Shown piece by piece: positions 9,109 through 18,122 of a stretch of 64,000 nt of DNA; position 1 is the first letter of the stretch, and each line of letters starts with the position of its first letter. This stretch comes from an uncultured Woeseiaceae bacterium. Its GTDB lineage: Bacteria > Pseudomonadota > Gammaproteobacteria > Steroidobacterales > Woeseiaceae. The notes below the pieces were generated by a model. The model was not told the DNA's origin. It searched no databases and saw nothing but the letters and a program-made list of their open reading frames with translations. Made by a program: the position numbers and the translations under genes. The stretch lies in the NCBI GenBank assembly GCA_947258565.1, contig CAMYJB010000001.1, positions 1 through 64,000 of the forward strand, read 5' to 3'.

Positions 9109-9589
9109 GCTAAAGCTTCGTGTCGTTATCGCGGTGACCGAGACTACCCCGGTCGCACGTCTCTGGAAGGCGGCGCTGAAGTTGCTCCGGGAATCACCGG
9201 CGGATCTGGTCACATTGTACGTGGAGGACGATCGCTGGCACCGCGTCGCCAGCCTGCCTTTTACGCGCGAGATCCTGCGATCCGGCGGCATCCCGGTCGA
9301 GTTTACCCGGCAGCGTGCCGAGCAGGTCAGCAGGGAGCGGGCCACGCGCGTTCGGGAACGGATTCAGAAACTGGCGGACGAAGCCAACGTGAAGCCGGTC
9401 TTCGAGATCCTCAGCGAATCGGACGCAGAGCGATTGCGGGAGTTCATCGGGAGTCACGAAAACATCCTGGTCGCACCGTCGTTCATCAGTACGCGGCCCA
9501 TTATTACGATGTTCTCGGAAATGAACTGCCGGATCGAACTGGTGGAAGCCGAGGAGGAAGAGGACACGCCCGCCTACAAACTTTCCTAG
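9095..9589 (+). CDS. UspA-like protein coupled to the Lon-like protease
   Basis: This 164-residue soluble protein has a Rossmann-like start (LRVVIAVTET) and the segment SPADLVTLYVEDDRW typical of universal stress protein folds. It ends with an acidic stretch (VEAEEEEDTP). The ATP-binding GxxG signature of UspA is not obvious, so it may be a non-nucleotide-binding member. GTG 9095 was chosen because GGAGG at 9081-9085 lies 9 nt upstream; the longer frame from 9053 begins with arginine-rich sequence translated from inside the protease gene. The 14-nt overlap suggests translational coupling and a shared stress role. Confidence 0.62.
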   Translation: MAKTELKLRVVIAVTETTPVARLWKAALKLLRESPADLVTLYVEDDRWHRVASLPFTREILRSGGIPVEFTRQRAEQVSRERATRVRERIQKLADEANVKPVFEILSESDAERLREFIGSHENILVAPSFISTRPIITMFSEMNCRIELVEAEEEEDTPAYKLS

Positions 9590-10896
9590 CTTTGCGGCTC
9601 CGATGACGTCACCGTTACCGGGGTCTTCATGATGACTTCGCGGTGCGGGAACGGTATCGAGATGCCGTTCTCCTTGAATGCATCCCAGAGCGCGAGCATT
9701 ACCTTGCCGCGAATATTGGTCAGGCCCTGTCGCGGGTCATCGATCCAGAAACGCAGCAGGAAGTTGATCGATGAGTCTCCGAACTCCGTCATCCAGCAAA
9801 CAGGCTCCCTGTACTCGGAAGCCACTCGGTCAACGGCTGAGGAGGCCTCGATTGCGATCCTGATCACCTCGTGCGGATCGGAATCGTAGGCCACGCCGAA
9901 AGGCACGTCGAGCCGCACGTATCGGTCCGAGAACGACCAGTTGATGACCTGGGTCGTGATGAAGTCCTCGTTCGGGATCAGGTATTCGCGTCCGTCACGC
10001 GTGACGACGGATACGAATCGGGCTCGCAGTTCGCGGATCCAGCCGAAGGTTTCGCCCAGCGTGATCGTGTCGCCCGGTTTGATCGACTGGTCGAGCAGGA
10101 TGATCATGCCCGAAATGAAATTGGACACGACTTTTTGCAGGCCGAAACCGATACCTACGCCAACGGCGCCGGACAGGACCGTAAGTGCGGTCAGGTCGAT
10201 ACTGAGCGCCTGCATGGCGACCATGACCGCAAGCACAACCAGCGCAATGCGAATTATCTTGCCGAGCAACACCCGCAGCGACGGAGTGAGTTCCTCGACT
10301 TTTTGGACGCGGCGATCCAGAAAATCGCCGGCGTGAACCGCGATCCACAGGAGGCCACCGATAAACACCAGCATTTGCATGACGCTCAGCACTGATATGC
10401 GTATTGCGCCAACGGTGAAACCTACGCCGTCGAGTATGGCGGCAACGTCGTCGACGATTCCGAGTATCGACGCGGCGGCGAACACCCAGACAATAACCGT
10501 GAATATCCTGCCAACGAAGCGACTGCGAATAGCGTGCGATACCACAGAGATCAGAAGCCACGCACCGGCGAGGAGCATGGCGCTGTAGATCAGGTAGTTT
10601 TTCTCCGGCCACTGCGCCGCCGACGTAAGGACATAGGCGATGCCGAGGAAAATGGCGAAAAAGAGCCACTCCATGCGGCGCAGGAACGCAACGATGATGC
10701 GCAAGGTGCCAGGCATGCCCTTGATCTTGCGGGCCTGCTTTTCGAGCAGTGGCTCCACACGGGTCGACAGGAACCATGCGGGGAGGAACAGCACCGCGAT
10801 CAGGCCGACCTGGAACAGGAGCTCCGGATGGCTTAGGTATCCGACAACGATTTCCCAGTATTCGAGTGCCTGCGCCTTCAGTTCTTCGAAATCCAA
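9586..10896 (-). CDS. MscS-family mechanosensitive ion channel
   Basis: The product is a 436-residue inner-membrane channel protein. Five or six hydrophobic helices precede the conserved MscS pore helix near residues 220-250 (LSGAVGVGIGFGLQKVVSNF), then the beta domain with KPGDTITLGETFGWI and the C-terminal mixed domain. Such channels release solutes on hypo-osmotic shock. The gene lies 23 nt downstream of the last gene of the cbb3 operon on the same strand and may be read from it. Its stop codon shares the tetranucleotide CTAG (9586-9589) with the stop of the convergent UspA-like gene. Confidence 0.92.
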   Translation of the reverse strand: MDFEELKAQALEYWEIVVGYLSHPELLFQVGLIAVLFLPAWFLSTRVEPLLEKQARKIKGMPGTLRIIVAFLRRMEWLFFAIFLGIAYVLTSAAQWPEKNYLIYSAMLLAGAWLLISVVSHAIRSRFVGRIFTVIVWVFAAASILGIVDDVAAILDGVGFTVGAIRISVLSVMQMLVFIGGLLWIAVHAGDFLDRRVQKVEELTPSLRVLLGKIIRIALVVLAVMVAMQALSIDLTALTVLSGAVGVGIGFGLQKVVSNFISGMIILLDQSIKPGDTITLGETFGWIRELRARFVSVVTRDGREYLIPNEDFITTQVINWSFSDRYVRLDVPFGVAYDSDPHEVIRIAIEASSAVDRVASEYREPVCWMTEFGDSSINFLLRFWIDDPRQGLTNIRGKVMLALWDAFKENGISIPFPHREVIMKTPVTVTSSEPQS

Positions 10897-10919
10897 GTCT
10901 CAGGCTCCTGGCGGTCAGA

Positions 10920-11624
10920 TCAATGCTGCGAATGCGGGCCGGGCGACATCAATGCCGTAATCGGCATGAAGAGCGTCAGTATACCGAGCATGATGATCAG
11001 TAAACCAGCGCCGAGCCGCGTGCGGCGGTCCTGCATCAGTTGTGCGAGGCGCGCGGCGCCGAGCCCGGTGAGAACCATCGCCGGCGTCGTGCCGATGCCA
11101 AAGGCCAGCATGACGATTGCACCGTCGACAGCGCGGCCGCTGGTCGCGGCGACCAGCAGCGCGCTGTAAACGAGCCCGCAGGGGAGCAAGCCCCACAGGA
11201 GCCCCAGCCCGAGCGCACGCGGCAGAGTATTTACCGGCAGCAGCCGTCCTGCCAACGGCGAAATACGCGACCAGGCGACGCCACCCGCTCGTTCGAGAAA
11301 GCCCAACGCGCGTATGTCGAAGGCGATCTGCAGGCCGATGAGAATGATGACGGCGCCCGCAACGAGGCGCACGGGGCCGGCTGCGGCCGGCGCAAGGCTG
11401 CCGATGCGGCTGCCGAGTGCGGCGACCGCGAGACCCAGGATCGTGTAGCTCACGAGCCGCCCGGCGTTGTACGTCAGGGCCATCGGCAATTGCCGGCGCA
11501 GGCCGCGCACACTGGAGTGCAGGGCGAACAGGCCGGAAATGCCGCCGCACATCCCGAGGCAGTGCGCGCTGCCGAGCAGCCCCGCCAGCAGGGCAGTCGT
11601 GAGTGCTGCCGCGAGTTCGGTCAT
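10920..11624 (-). CDS. TauE/SafE-type (DsbD_2-like) membrane protein of the cco locus
   Basis: This 234-residue protein has about six transmembrane segments. The first carries AHCLGMCGG (a CxxxC pair), the hallmark of the family annotated sulfite exporter TauE/SafE that usually closes ccoGHIS clusters, and a second conserved segment reads WGLLPCGLVYSAL. The paired cysteines in membrane helices suggest a role in copper or thiol handling for cbb3 assembly, by analogy with DsbD/CcdA-like proteins; this is inference. ATG 11624 overlaps the ccoS stop as ATGA (11621-11624). The longer frame to 11732 is only overlap with ccoS. Confidence 0.85.
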   Translation of the reverse strand: MTELAAALTTALLAGLLGSAHCLGMCGGISGLFALHSSVRGLRRQLPMALTYNAGRLVSYTILGLAVAALGSRIGSLAPAAAGPVRLVAGAVIILIGLQIAFDIRALGFLERAGGVAWSRISPLAGRLLPVNTLPRALGLGLLWGLLPCGLVYSALLVAATSGRAVDGAIVMLAFGIGTTPAMVLTGLGAARLAQLMQDRRTRLGAGLLIIMLGILTLFMPITALMSPGPHSQH

Positions 11625-11788
11625 TCCTTGTTGTCGTCCGGTGGCCGCTCGTCGTCGTCCATGATCACGCGGACGGCCGGCGTGTCGAGATCGTCGAACT
11701 GCCCGCTGCCCACTGCCCAGAAAAAGGCCCATACCGCGCCGGCCAGCAGCAGCAGCGCAAGCGGAATCAGCAGGTAGAGAATACTCAT
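11621..11788 (-). CDS. ccoS: cbb3 oxidase maturation protein CcoS
   Basis: CcoS is a tiny single-span membrane protein needed to insert heme and copper cofactors into cbb3 oxidase. The 55-residue product starts MSILYLLIPLALLL, has one helix with AFFWAVGSGQFDDL, and ends in an acidic cytoplasmic tail; the FFWAV-x-GQFDDLDTPA segment is the family signature. The start overlaps the ccoI stop by ATGA (11785-11788) and its own stop overlaps the next start, so translation is tightly coupled in the order ccoI-ccoS-tauE. Confidence 0.93.
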   Translation of the reverse strand: MSILYLLIPLALLLLAGAVWAFFWAVGSGQFDDLDTPAVRVIMDDDERPPDDNKE

Positions 11789-14178
11789 CGGATACGGCTC
11801 AGGCGCAGGGCATTCAGAACGACCACCACCGAACTCGTGCTCATGCCGATCGCGGCAAGCCACGGCGGCACGAATCCGGCTGCGGCAAGCGGGACCGCAG
11901 ACAGATTGTATACGATTGCCCAGGTCAGGTTTTGCCGGACGATCCGCATCGTGCGCCGGGCAGCCTGCATCAGCGTAACGATCGGGTGCAAGGCGTCGCC
12001 GAGCATCAGTACATCCGCGCTCGATTGTGCGAGTGACGCGGCGTGCGATGGTGCGATCGATACGTCCGCGCCGGCAAGAACCGGCGCATCGTTAATGCCG
12101 TCGCCGACCATCACGACGACCTCGCCCTGCTGCTGAAGCAGGTTAATGCGGCGCAGCTTGTCATCCGGCGTGCAGCCGGAGCGTGCATCATCGATGCCGA
12201 GCGCCGCCGCCACCCGCGCAACCGGCGCCGCGCCGTCGCCGCTCACCAGCGATACCGAATAACCCATCCTGTTCAATAGGCTCAGGGTATTAGCGGCATC
12301 CCTGCGAAGCGTATCGGCGATCGTAAATGTAGCCATGACGCGCCCGCCCGTGCCGAGAAATACCTGCGTAGCATCGTCGTGCTGCGAAGGAGTCTCTGCT
12401 CCGGGGACGAAAGACGCATTGCCGAGTCTCCAGTGCCGTCCATCCACAAAGCCTTCTACGCCCGCGCCGACAACGACCTCCGGACTGGTGGCTGTCAGCG
12501 TGGACTCGTGTTGCGTGAACGCGCGGGCAATCGGGTGCGTCGACGCGACCTCGAGCGCTGCAGCGACCTGCAGGCAATACGCTTTACTGAAGTCCGGGTC
12601 GTGAGCGACCGTCCGCACGACTTCCGGCATGCCGCGCGTCAGCGTGCCGGTCTTGTCGAATACGATATGCGTCGCCCTGGAAAGCGTTTCGACCGCGTTG
12701 CCGTTAGTCACCAGCAGGTGCAGGTCGGAAAGACGGCTCCCGGCGGCAGCAAACGCAGTGGGCGTCGCGAGCGCGAGCGCGCAGGGACAGGTGACAACGA
12801 GTACCGACAGCGTGACCACGAATACCCGCTCCGGATCGGCCAGGTACCAGCTCACCGCGACCGCCGTGGCAATCAGCAATATTGCGACAACGATGTAACT
12901 GGCGATACGATCCGCAAGCTGCACGAACGCCGGACGCGTGTACCGCGCCCGCTCGCTGAGCCTGCCTATCGTTCCGAGCGTCGTGTCGGTGCCGGTCATG
13001 TCGACGCGCATCTCGACGATGCCATCGATGTTGACGCTGCCGGCCATTACCGCGTCGCCGGCCAATTTCAGCTGCGGATTCGACTCGCCGGTGAGCATCG
13101 ACTCGTCCACGCTTGTCTGCCCGTCAATGATGGAGCCGTCCGCCGGGAACGACTCGCCGGCGCGGACCAGCGCGACGTCGCCGGCCGTCAGTTGTGTAAC
13201 CGCCACCTGCTGGCGCGAGTTGCCGTCGAGCCGGGTCGCCGTATTCGGCAGCAACGATGCGAGCGCGGCACTGCGGTCGACTGAACGATGCCGGGCGCGC
13301 ATTTCCAGGTAACGCGCCACCGTGAGGAAAAACACGAACATGGTCACCGAGTCGTACCAGACCGCGGGGCCGTTGGTGTAGGTTGCATAGACCGAAGCGA
13401 CGTACGCGCTGCCGACGGCGATCGATACCGGCACGTCCATGCCCGGTCGGCGGGCGCGCAGGCCGCGAATCGCGCCGGCGAAGAACGGGCGCGCGGAATA
13501 GAACACGACGGGCGTCGTTACGAGGAAGGACACGAGACGCAGGAAGCGCTCCATGTCGGCGTCGATGCCCTGGAATTCGCCCGAGTACAGGGCGACCGCG
13601 AACATCATGACCTGCATCATGCCGAGCGAGGCGACCAGCAGGCGCTTGAGCGCCGCGCGCTGTTCGGCGCGTTCCGGCCGCTCGGTCGAATCGGGCGCCA
13701 GCGGTTGAGGCTTGTACCCCAGGTCGGCAAGTGTCGCCAGTATGCGGCCCAGCCCGATCGACGACGTCTCCCAAACTACGCGCAGCCGGTGAGTGACCGG
13801 GTTGATGTCGGCACTTGCGATGCCGGGAAGCTTGCTGAGCGTTGCGTCTATGAGCCAGCTGCACGCGGCGCAGTACATGCCGCCGACGTAGATCGTGGCC
13901 TCGGCATTGTCACCCTCGTGCGTGGCGAACGCGGCCAGCATGTCTTCGCGGTCGAACACCGCCCAGTCGCCCGCGTCTTCGGCAGGGCGGACCGCGCCCG
14001 GGTCCGGCGCTTCGCGCGAGTCGTAGTAACTTTCGAGGCCGGCGTCGCGTATCAGCGTGGCGACCGCCCTGCAGCCGGGGCAGCAGACAGGGTGCTGTGC
14101 GCCGCCGATTTCTACCCGGATGTCACAATTCGCCGGGATCGGCAATGCGCAGTGATAGCACGTATCAGCCCTGGCCAT
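11785..14178 (-). CDS. ccoI: Copper-translocating P1B-type ATPase CcoI
   Basis: CcoI (FixI) delivers copper for the CuB centre of cbb3 oxidase. The 797-residue protein begins with a cysteine-rich segment (CYHCALPIP ... CCPGC), then an HMA-like metal-binding domain with GGMYCAAC near residue 98. Eight membrane helices follow, including the copper motif CPCALALATP near residue 463. P-type ATPase signatures are complete: MLTGES, DKTGTLT near residue 506 and GDGINDAP near residue 689. ATG 14178 was chosen over the frame start at 14262 because the conserved CYHC block follows at once. The start overlaps the end of ccoH by 14 nt. Confidence 0.94.
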   Translation of the reverse strand: MARADTCYHCALPIPANCDIRVEIGGAQHPVCCPGCRAVATLIRDAGLESYYDSREAPDPGAVRPAEDAGDWAVFDREDMLAAFATHEGDNAEATIYVGGMYCAACSWLIDATLSKLPGIASADINPVTHRLRVVWETSSIGLGRILATLADLGYKPQPLAPDSTERPERAEQRAALKRLLVASLGMMQVMMFAVALYSGEFQGIDADMERFLRLVSFLVTTPVVFYSARPFFAGAIRGLRARRPGMDVPVSIAVGSAYVASVYATYTNGPAVWYDSVTMFVFFLTVARYLEMRARHRSVDRSAALASLLPNTATRLDGNSRQQVAVTQLTAGDVALVRAGESFPADGSIIDGQTSVDESMLTGESNPQLKLAGDAVMAGSVNIDGIVEMRVDMTGTDTTLGTIGRLSERARYTRPAFVQLADRIASYIVVAILLIATAVAVSWYLADPERVFVVTLSVLVVTCPCALALATPTAFAAAGSRLSDLHLLVTNGNAVETLSRATHIVFDKTGTLTRGMPEVVRTVAHDPDFSKAYCLQVAAALEVASTHPIARAFTQHESTLTATSPEVVVGAGVEGFVDGRHWRLGNASFVPGAETPSQHDDATQVFLGTGGRVMATFTIADTLRRDAANTLSLLNRMGYSVSLVSGDGAAPVARVAAALGIDDARSGCTPDDKLRRINLLQQQGEVVVMVGDGINDAPVLAGADVSIAPSHAASLAQSSADVLMLGDALHPIVTLMQAARRTMRIVRQNLTWAIVYNLSAVPLAAAGFVPPWLAAIGMSTSSVVVVLNALRLSRIR

Positions 14179-14698
14179 CGTCCGTTGCGCCGGCGGGCTC
14201 GAGTTGCAGCACGGAAGCGCCCGACCAGCTGCCGCTGAGACGCCAGGAATCGCCATCCGCAAGCACGACGTACCAGCGGCCGCCCGGTACGTCGACGAAG
14301 TGACCGGACCAAACCGGGTTGCCGTCGCTGTCCGGCATCGCAGCGGTCATCGTTATACGCTGGTCCCGGTTGGCGAAAGCGGGGTGTGAAAACAGGAGCT
14401 CTAACGTCTTGGGCCAGTCGATGGTCGCGTCCCCGCTGAGCGTTGCGTGTATGGCGCCGCTCTCGAGATCGAACCTGAGGGTTGCGCTGATGCCGTGCTC
14501 AGCCGCAAAACGCTCGGCCGCGAGTTGCCGGCTGGCAACCACGTCCATGCCGTTTTCCGAACTCACGACCAGCGAGTCGGTCGTGCGCACGGCCAGCGAT
14601 ACGGTGTACAGGCTCGCGACGACGGCCGATGCAGGCAGGGCGATGATGAACCACGGCCAGAACTGCCGGTACCAGGGCTTGGTGTCGAGGTCGTTCAT
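14165..14698 (-). CDS. ccoH: cbb3 oxidase assembly protein CcoH (FixH family)
   Basis: This 177-residue protein has one N-terminal membrane anchor (about residues 14-36, FWPWFIIALPASAVVASLY) and an exported beta-rich domain that ends GHFVDVPGGRWYVVLADGDSWRLSG, where the WYV-x-L block is characteristic of FixH. CcoH associates with cbb3 subunits during assembly. It lies 11 nt after ccoG and overlaps ccoI by 14 nt, giving the standard G-H-I-S order. Confidence 0.88.
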   Translation of the reverse strand: MNDLDTKPWYRQFWPWFIIALPASAVVASLYTVSLAVRTTDSLVVSSENGMDVVASRQLAAERFAAEHGISATLRFDLESGAIHATLSGDATIDWPKTLELLFSHPAFANRDQRITMTAAMPDSDGNPVWSGHFVDVPGGRWYVVLADGDSWRLSGSWSGASVLQLEPAGATDDGQG

Positions 14699-14709
14699 GT
14701 GTCGGGTGC

Positions 14710-16101
14710 TTACGGCGTCGGGCCGAGAAAGCGGCTGTCCTCGGTCATCGTGACGGAGGGGTCATCCACATCCGTTACGGTAAACAGAATGTCCATGATG
14801 CCATAGGCGCTGCCGGCGGGTGTGCGAGCGCGCACCGGAAGCGACAATACGCCACCCCCGTCCACGGCAACCACGTCGGAGACACCCTCGAGTTCGATGC
14901 CGGGGACGCCCTCAACGTCGAGCCTGAAATTGCGAGCGTCGTTGCGCTGGTTGATGACCTTGAGCGTGTAGATATTCTCGATCTCGCCGTTCGGCAGTTC
15001 CCGGTACAGGAAATTGCGGTCCCGAATAACGTCGAGAATGATCGGGGTGCGCGTCGCCATCGAGGTCACCAGCCCCCCGACCAGGACCAGCAGCAGGGTG
15101 GCGTACACGAAGATTCGCGGGCGCAGGATCCGGGTCTCGCCGCTCTCCATGCTGTGCTCGGTGGAGTACCGCACCAGGCCGCGCGGATAATCCATCTTGT
15201 CCATGACGGAGTCGCAGGCGTCGATACAGGCGGCGCACGCGATGCACTCGTACTGCAGGCCGTCACGGATATCGATACCGGTCGGACAGACCTGAACACA
15301 CAGGGTGCAGTCGATGCAGTGGCCGAGCCCGAGCGCCTCCGGATCGGCCTTGCGCTTGCGGCCGCCGCGCGGCTCCCCGCGCTTTTCGTCGTAGGAGATG
15401 ATCAGCGTATCCTTGTCGAACATGGCGCTCTGGAAGCGCGCATACGGGCACATGTACTTGCAGACTTGCTCACGCATGTAGCCGGCGTTGCCGTAGGTGG
15501 CAAAGCCGTAGAACACGGTCCAGAAGGTTGCCCAGCCGCCTGCGGAGAATGTCAGCAGCTCCGGCCCCAGCTCGCGGATCGGCACGAAATAGCCGACGAA
15601 GGTAAAGCCCGTCCACAGGGAGAAGCTCAGCCACAGGAGTTGTTTGCTGCCTTTGCGGCGCAGCTTGTTCCAGCTCCACGGCGCCTTGTCGAGTTTCATC
15701 CGCTGCGAACGCGTGCCCTCGGTCCATTGCTCCATCCAGATGAAGGCCTCGGTCCAGACCGTTTGCGGGCAGGCGAATCCGCACCAGACACGTCCGAGCA
15801 GCGCCGTGAAGAAGAACAGTGACAGGGCCGCGATGATGAGTAGCATGGCCAGGTAGGGGAAGTCCTGCGGCCACAGCGTGAGGCCCAGCAGGTAGAACTT
15901 GCGCGCCGGCAGGTCGAACAGGACCGCCTGGCGTTCGTCCCAGGTCAGCCACGGGACGACGTAGAACAGGCCCAGGAGGCTGATGGTTGCGAGCTTCGAC
16001 AGGCTGTCCCAGCGCCCCTTCATTTCTCGCGGGTAGATTTTTTCCGCGCTGGCGTACATCGGCGCACCTTGCGCCTTGTTGGCGTCCACGTCAGCTTTCA
16101 T
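14710..16101 (-). CDS. ccoG: cbb3 oxidase accessory 4Fe-4S protein CcoG
   Basis: CcoG (RdxA/FixG) is a membrane polyferredoxin implicated in copper reduction during cbb3 biogenesis. The 463-residue chain has an N-terminal membrane part with CGFACPQTVW, a pair of 4Fe-4S clusters around residues 257-295 (CIDCTLCVQVCP and CIACAACIDACD), a further helix, and a C-terminal Ig-like FixG domain with INQRNDARNF. The start forms an ATGA overlap (16098-16101) with the stop of the small ORF upstream. Confidence 0.95.
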   Translation of the reverse strand: MKADVDANKAQGAPMYASAEKIYPREMKGRWDSLSKLATISLLGLFYVVPWLTWDERQAVLFDLPARKFYLLGLTLWPQDFPYLAMLLIIAALSLFFFTALLGRVWCGFACPQTVWTEAFIWMEQWTEGTRSQRMKLDKAPWSWNKLRRKGSKQLLWLSFSLWTGFTFVGYFVPIRELGPELLTFSAGGWATFWTVFYGFATYGNAGYMREQVCKYMCPYARFQSAMFDKDTLIISYDEKRGEPRGGRKRKADPEALGLGHCIDCTLCVQVCPTGIDIRDGLQYECIACAACIDACDSVMDKMDYPRGLVRYSTEHSMESGETRILRPRIFVYATLLLVLVGGLVTSMATRTPIILDVIRDRNFLYRELPNGEIENIYTLKVINQRNDARNFRLDVEGVPGIELEGVSDVVAVDGGGVLSLPVRARTPAGSAYGIMDILFTVTDVDDPSVTMTEDSRFLGPTP

Positions 16102-16388
16102 CCGCGGCGTTTCTTGTCGCGTCCGGGCGCCGTACGAACCAGCCAGGCCGTTACGGCGCTGGCGAAACCCGACAATACCCAGAAAAAGAAAAAGCCGGCG
16201 GCGTAGCCGGCCTCACGGCCGATGTCGAGGTCCTCATCGAAGATACCGCTCAGACTGACAGGGTCGAACAATGCAAAAAACAGCATCGTGCCGATTGCGG
16301 CGCTGAGGAAAGATATCCATACGACGATGGCGATAGCCTGACGGTTGCGGCTCCATTGTCGGGCGCCTCGATACTCTTCCTGAATCAC
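16098..16388 (-). CDS. Small two-helix membrane protein between ccoP and ccoG
   Basis: The product is a 96-residue protein with two hydrophobic segments (about residues 20-41 and 62-86, the second containing FFFFWVLSGFAS), a charged N-terminus and a basic C-terminal tail. No family is recognised with confidence. It lies 24 nt after ccoP and overlaps ccoG by ATGA, so it is translated as part of the cbb3 operon. Candidates are an extra subunit or an assembly factor. Codon usage looks like that of its neighbours. Confidence 0.7.
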   Translation of the reverse strand: MIQEEYRGARQWSRNRQAIAIVVWISFLSAAIGTMLFFALFDPVSLSGIFDEDLDIGREAGYAAGFFFFWVLSGFASAVTAWLVRTAPGRDKKRRG

Positions 16389-16412
16389 GTTGCTGCCTGC
16401 TTTTGGTGTGGC

Positions 16413-17309
16413 CTACTCCCCGCTGCCGAGGCTGCGAACGTACGCCGCAAGGATCTTGGTGCGGTTTTCGCCAAGCAGTTCTCCATGCGCCGGCATGACA
16501 CCGTTGCGGCCGTTGACCAGCGTGTAACGGATGTCGTCAGCGGATCCGCCGTACAGCCACACGTCATCGGCGAGATTTGGGGCGCCGAGCATCTGGTTGC
16601 CTCTGCCATCCATGCCGTGGCAGGCGCTGCAAAGCGCCACGAACTTCGACTGCATCGCCGCCGCGGCCTCGTCAGCCTCTTCGAGGCCGCTGAGGCTGCG
16701 AACGTACGTGACCATGTCGTCGATGGCTTCATCGCCGCCGAGGGCCGCGCCGAGCGCGGGCATGATCCCGTTACGCCCCTGCTTGAGGGTCATCGTGATC
16801 TGCTGTTCACTGTTGCCCCAGTTCCAGTCGCTGTCGGTCAGGTTCGGATACCCGGGCGCACCGCGCGCATCCGAGCCGTGACAGGTCGTGCAATAGCTCG
16901 CATACAGGCTCGCGCCGAGCTTGATGGCGTCAGGATTCTGCGTCAGTGCTTCGAAATCCATCTCCGCATAACCCGCGTAGATCGGCTCGAAGCGTTCGGC
17001 GGCGGCCTGCTGCTCTGCCTCGTACTGCTTGGTCTGCGACCAGCCCAGCATGCCCTCGAAGTTGCCGAGGCCCGGGAACGCGACCAGGTAGCCTACAGCC
17101 CAGAAGACCGTGATGAAATACAGATACAGCCACCACTTCGGTGCGGGATTGTTCCACTCTTCGAGGTCGCCGTCCCACTTGTGGCCGGTGAGGTCCTCGT
17201 CACTCTTGCCTTGGGGCCCCTGCTTGGCTGACCACCCGATCAGCCAGATACACCAGATGATGAATAGGATCGTGCCAGCGGCAACGAACCAGTGCCAGAA
17301 TGCAGGCAT
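16413..17309 (-). CDS. ccoP: cbb3 oxidase subunit III, diheme cytochrome CcoP
   Basis: CcoP carries electrons through two c-type hemes to CcoO/CcoN. One N-terminal membrane helix (ILFIIWCIWLIGW) and a second hydrophobic segment precede two tandem cytochrome c domains with CTTCH and CSACH heme motifs. Each domain ends with a YVRSL-type helix, visible as duplicated DNA near 16430 and 16695. ATG 17309 (298 residues) is preferred: AGGAG lies 8 nt upstream and the ATG overlaps the ccoQ TGA as TGATG. A GTG one codon earlier (17312) is the alternative. Confidence 0.96.
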   Translation of the reverse strand: MPAFWHWFVAAGTILFIIWCIWLIGWSAKQGPQGKSDEDLTGHKWDGDLEEWNNPAPKWWLYLYFITVFWAVGYLVAFPGLGNFEGMLGWSQTKQYEAEQQAAAERFEPIYAGYAEMDFEALTQNPDAIKLGASLYASYCTTCHGSDARGAPGYPNLTDSDWNWGNSEQQITMTLKQGRNGIMPALGAALGGDEAIDDMVTYVRSLSGLEEADEAAAAMQSKFVALCSACHGMDGRGNQMLGAPNLADDVWLYGGSADDIRYTLVNGRNGVMPAHGELLGENRTKILAAYVRSLGSGE

Positions 17310-17491
17310 CACGTGTTCTCCTGCGAGTGATTCGCAATATCTTGGGTAATGTAATGATCTTCCTCGAGCGGACGGCGGGCGCTTTCATCGAACTCCGCCT
17401 GGCGATAGCGGCGCCAGGCAAAGACGCTGAAGGCCACGAAAGCCAGCATCGTGACCGCCGTGAGAATGCCGCGAAAATCGTTGATATCCAT
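17309..17491 (-). CDS. ccoQ: cbb3 oxidase subunit IV CcoQ
   Basis: CcoQ is a small single-span subunit that stabilises the cbb3 complex. The 60-residue product has one helix (LTAVTMLAFVAFSVFAW) followed by RRYRQAEFDE, a conserved pattern in CcoQ/FixQ. It sits 8 nt after ccoO and overlaps ccoP. Confidence 0.93.
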   Translation of the reverse strand: MDINDFRGILTAVTMLAFVAFSVFAWRRYRQAEFDESARRPLEEDHYITQDIANHSQENT

Positions 17492-17499
17492 TGCGCGGC

Positions 17500-18108
17500 C
17501 TACCTGCGATTGCTGCGATTGATGCCGAGTCCCTGCAGGTAGGCAACCAGCGCATCCATCTCGGTCCGGCCGTCGACCTGTGCCGCCGCGGCCTCAATCT
17601 GCTCGTTCGAATACGGATCGCCGAGCATTTTCAGCGTGCGCAGCTTCGCGGTCACCAGCTCGGGATCGACCATCCGCTCGTTGAGCCACGGATAGCCCGG
17701 CATGTTCGACTCGGGCACCAGCGCGCGGGGATCCACGAGATGCAGGCGATGCCAGTCATCGCTGTAGCGACCGCCAACGCGTGCGAGATCGGGCCCCGTG
17801 CGCCGCGACCCGAACTGGAACGGGCGGTCGTAAACGGACTCGCCGGCGGTCGAGAAGGGGCCGTAGCGCTCGGTCTCGCTGCGGAATGGCCGCACCATCT
17901 GCGAATGGCAGCCGTAACACCCCTCGCGGATGTAAACGTCGCGACCGGCGAGCCTGAGCGGCGAATACGGTTCGATGTTCTCCGCTGGCTCGGTCGTCTC
18001 GTCCGAGACCATGAGCGGCAGCAGTTCGACGAGACCACCGATGCTCACGACGAGAACGATGAGCACCATCATCAGATTTACGCTCTTTTCGATTACCTCA
18101 TGACGCAT
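17500..18108 (-). CDS. ccoO: cbb3 oxidase subunit II, monoheme cytochrome CcoO
   Basis: CcoO is the membrane-anchored monoheme c subunit that feeds the catalytic subunit. The 202-residue chain has one N-terminal helix ([20 protein letters not shown]). It has the heme site CYGCH, inside [15 protein letters not shown], and a distal methionine region ([10 protein letters not shown]). It lies 14 nt after ccoN and 8 nt before ccoQ. Confidence 0.96.
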   Translation of the reverse strand: MRHEVIEKSVNLMMVLIVLVVSIGGLVELLPLMVSDETTEPAENIEPYSPLRLAGRDVYIREGCYGCHSQMVRPFRSETERYGPFSTAGESVYDRPFQFGSRRTGPDLARVGGRYSDDWHRLHLVDPRALVPESNMPGYPWLNERMVDPELVTAKLRTLKMLGDPYSNEQIEAAAAQVDGRTEMDALVAYLQGLGINRSNRR

Positions 18109-18122
18109 GAACGGTCTCTCCT

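Noticed and set aside
16385..16732. Minus-strand frame overlapping ccoP
   Set aside because: It reads the duplicated cytochrome c DNA in another frame; the ccoP frame has both heme motifs.
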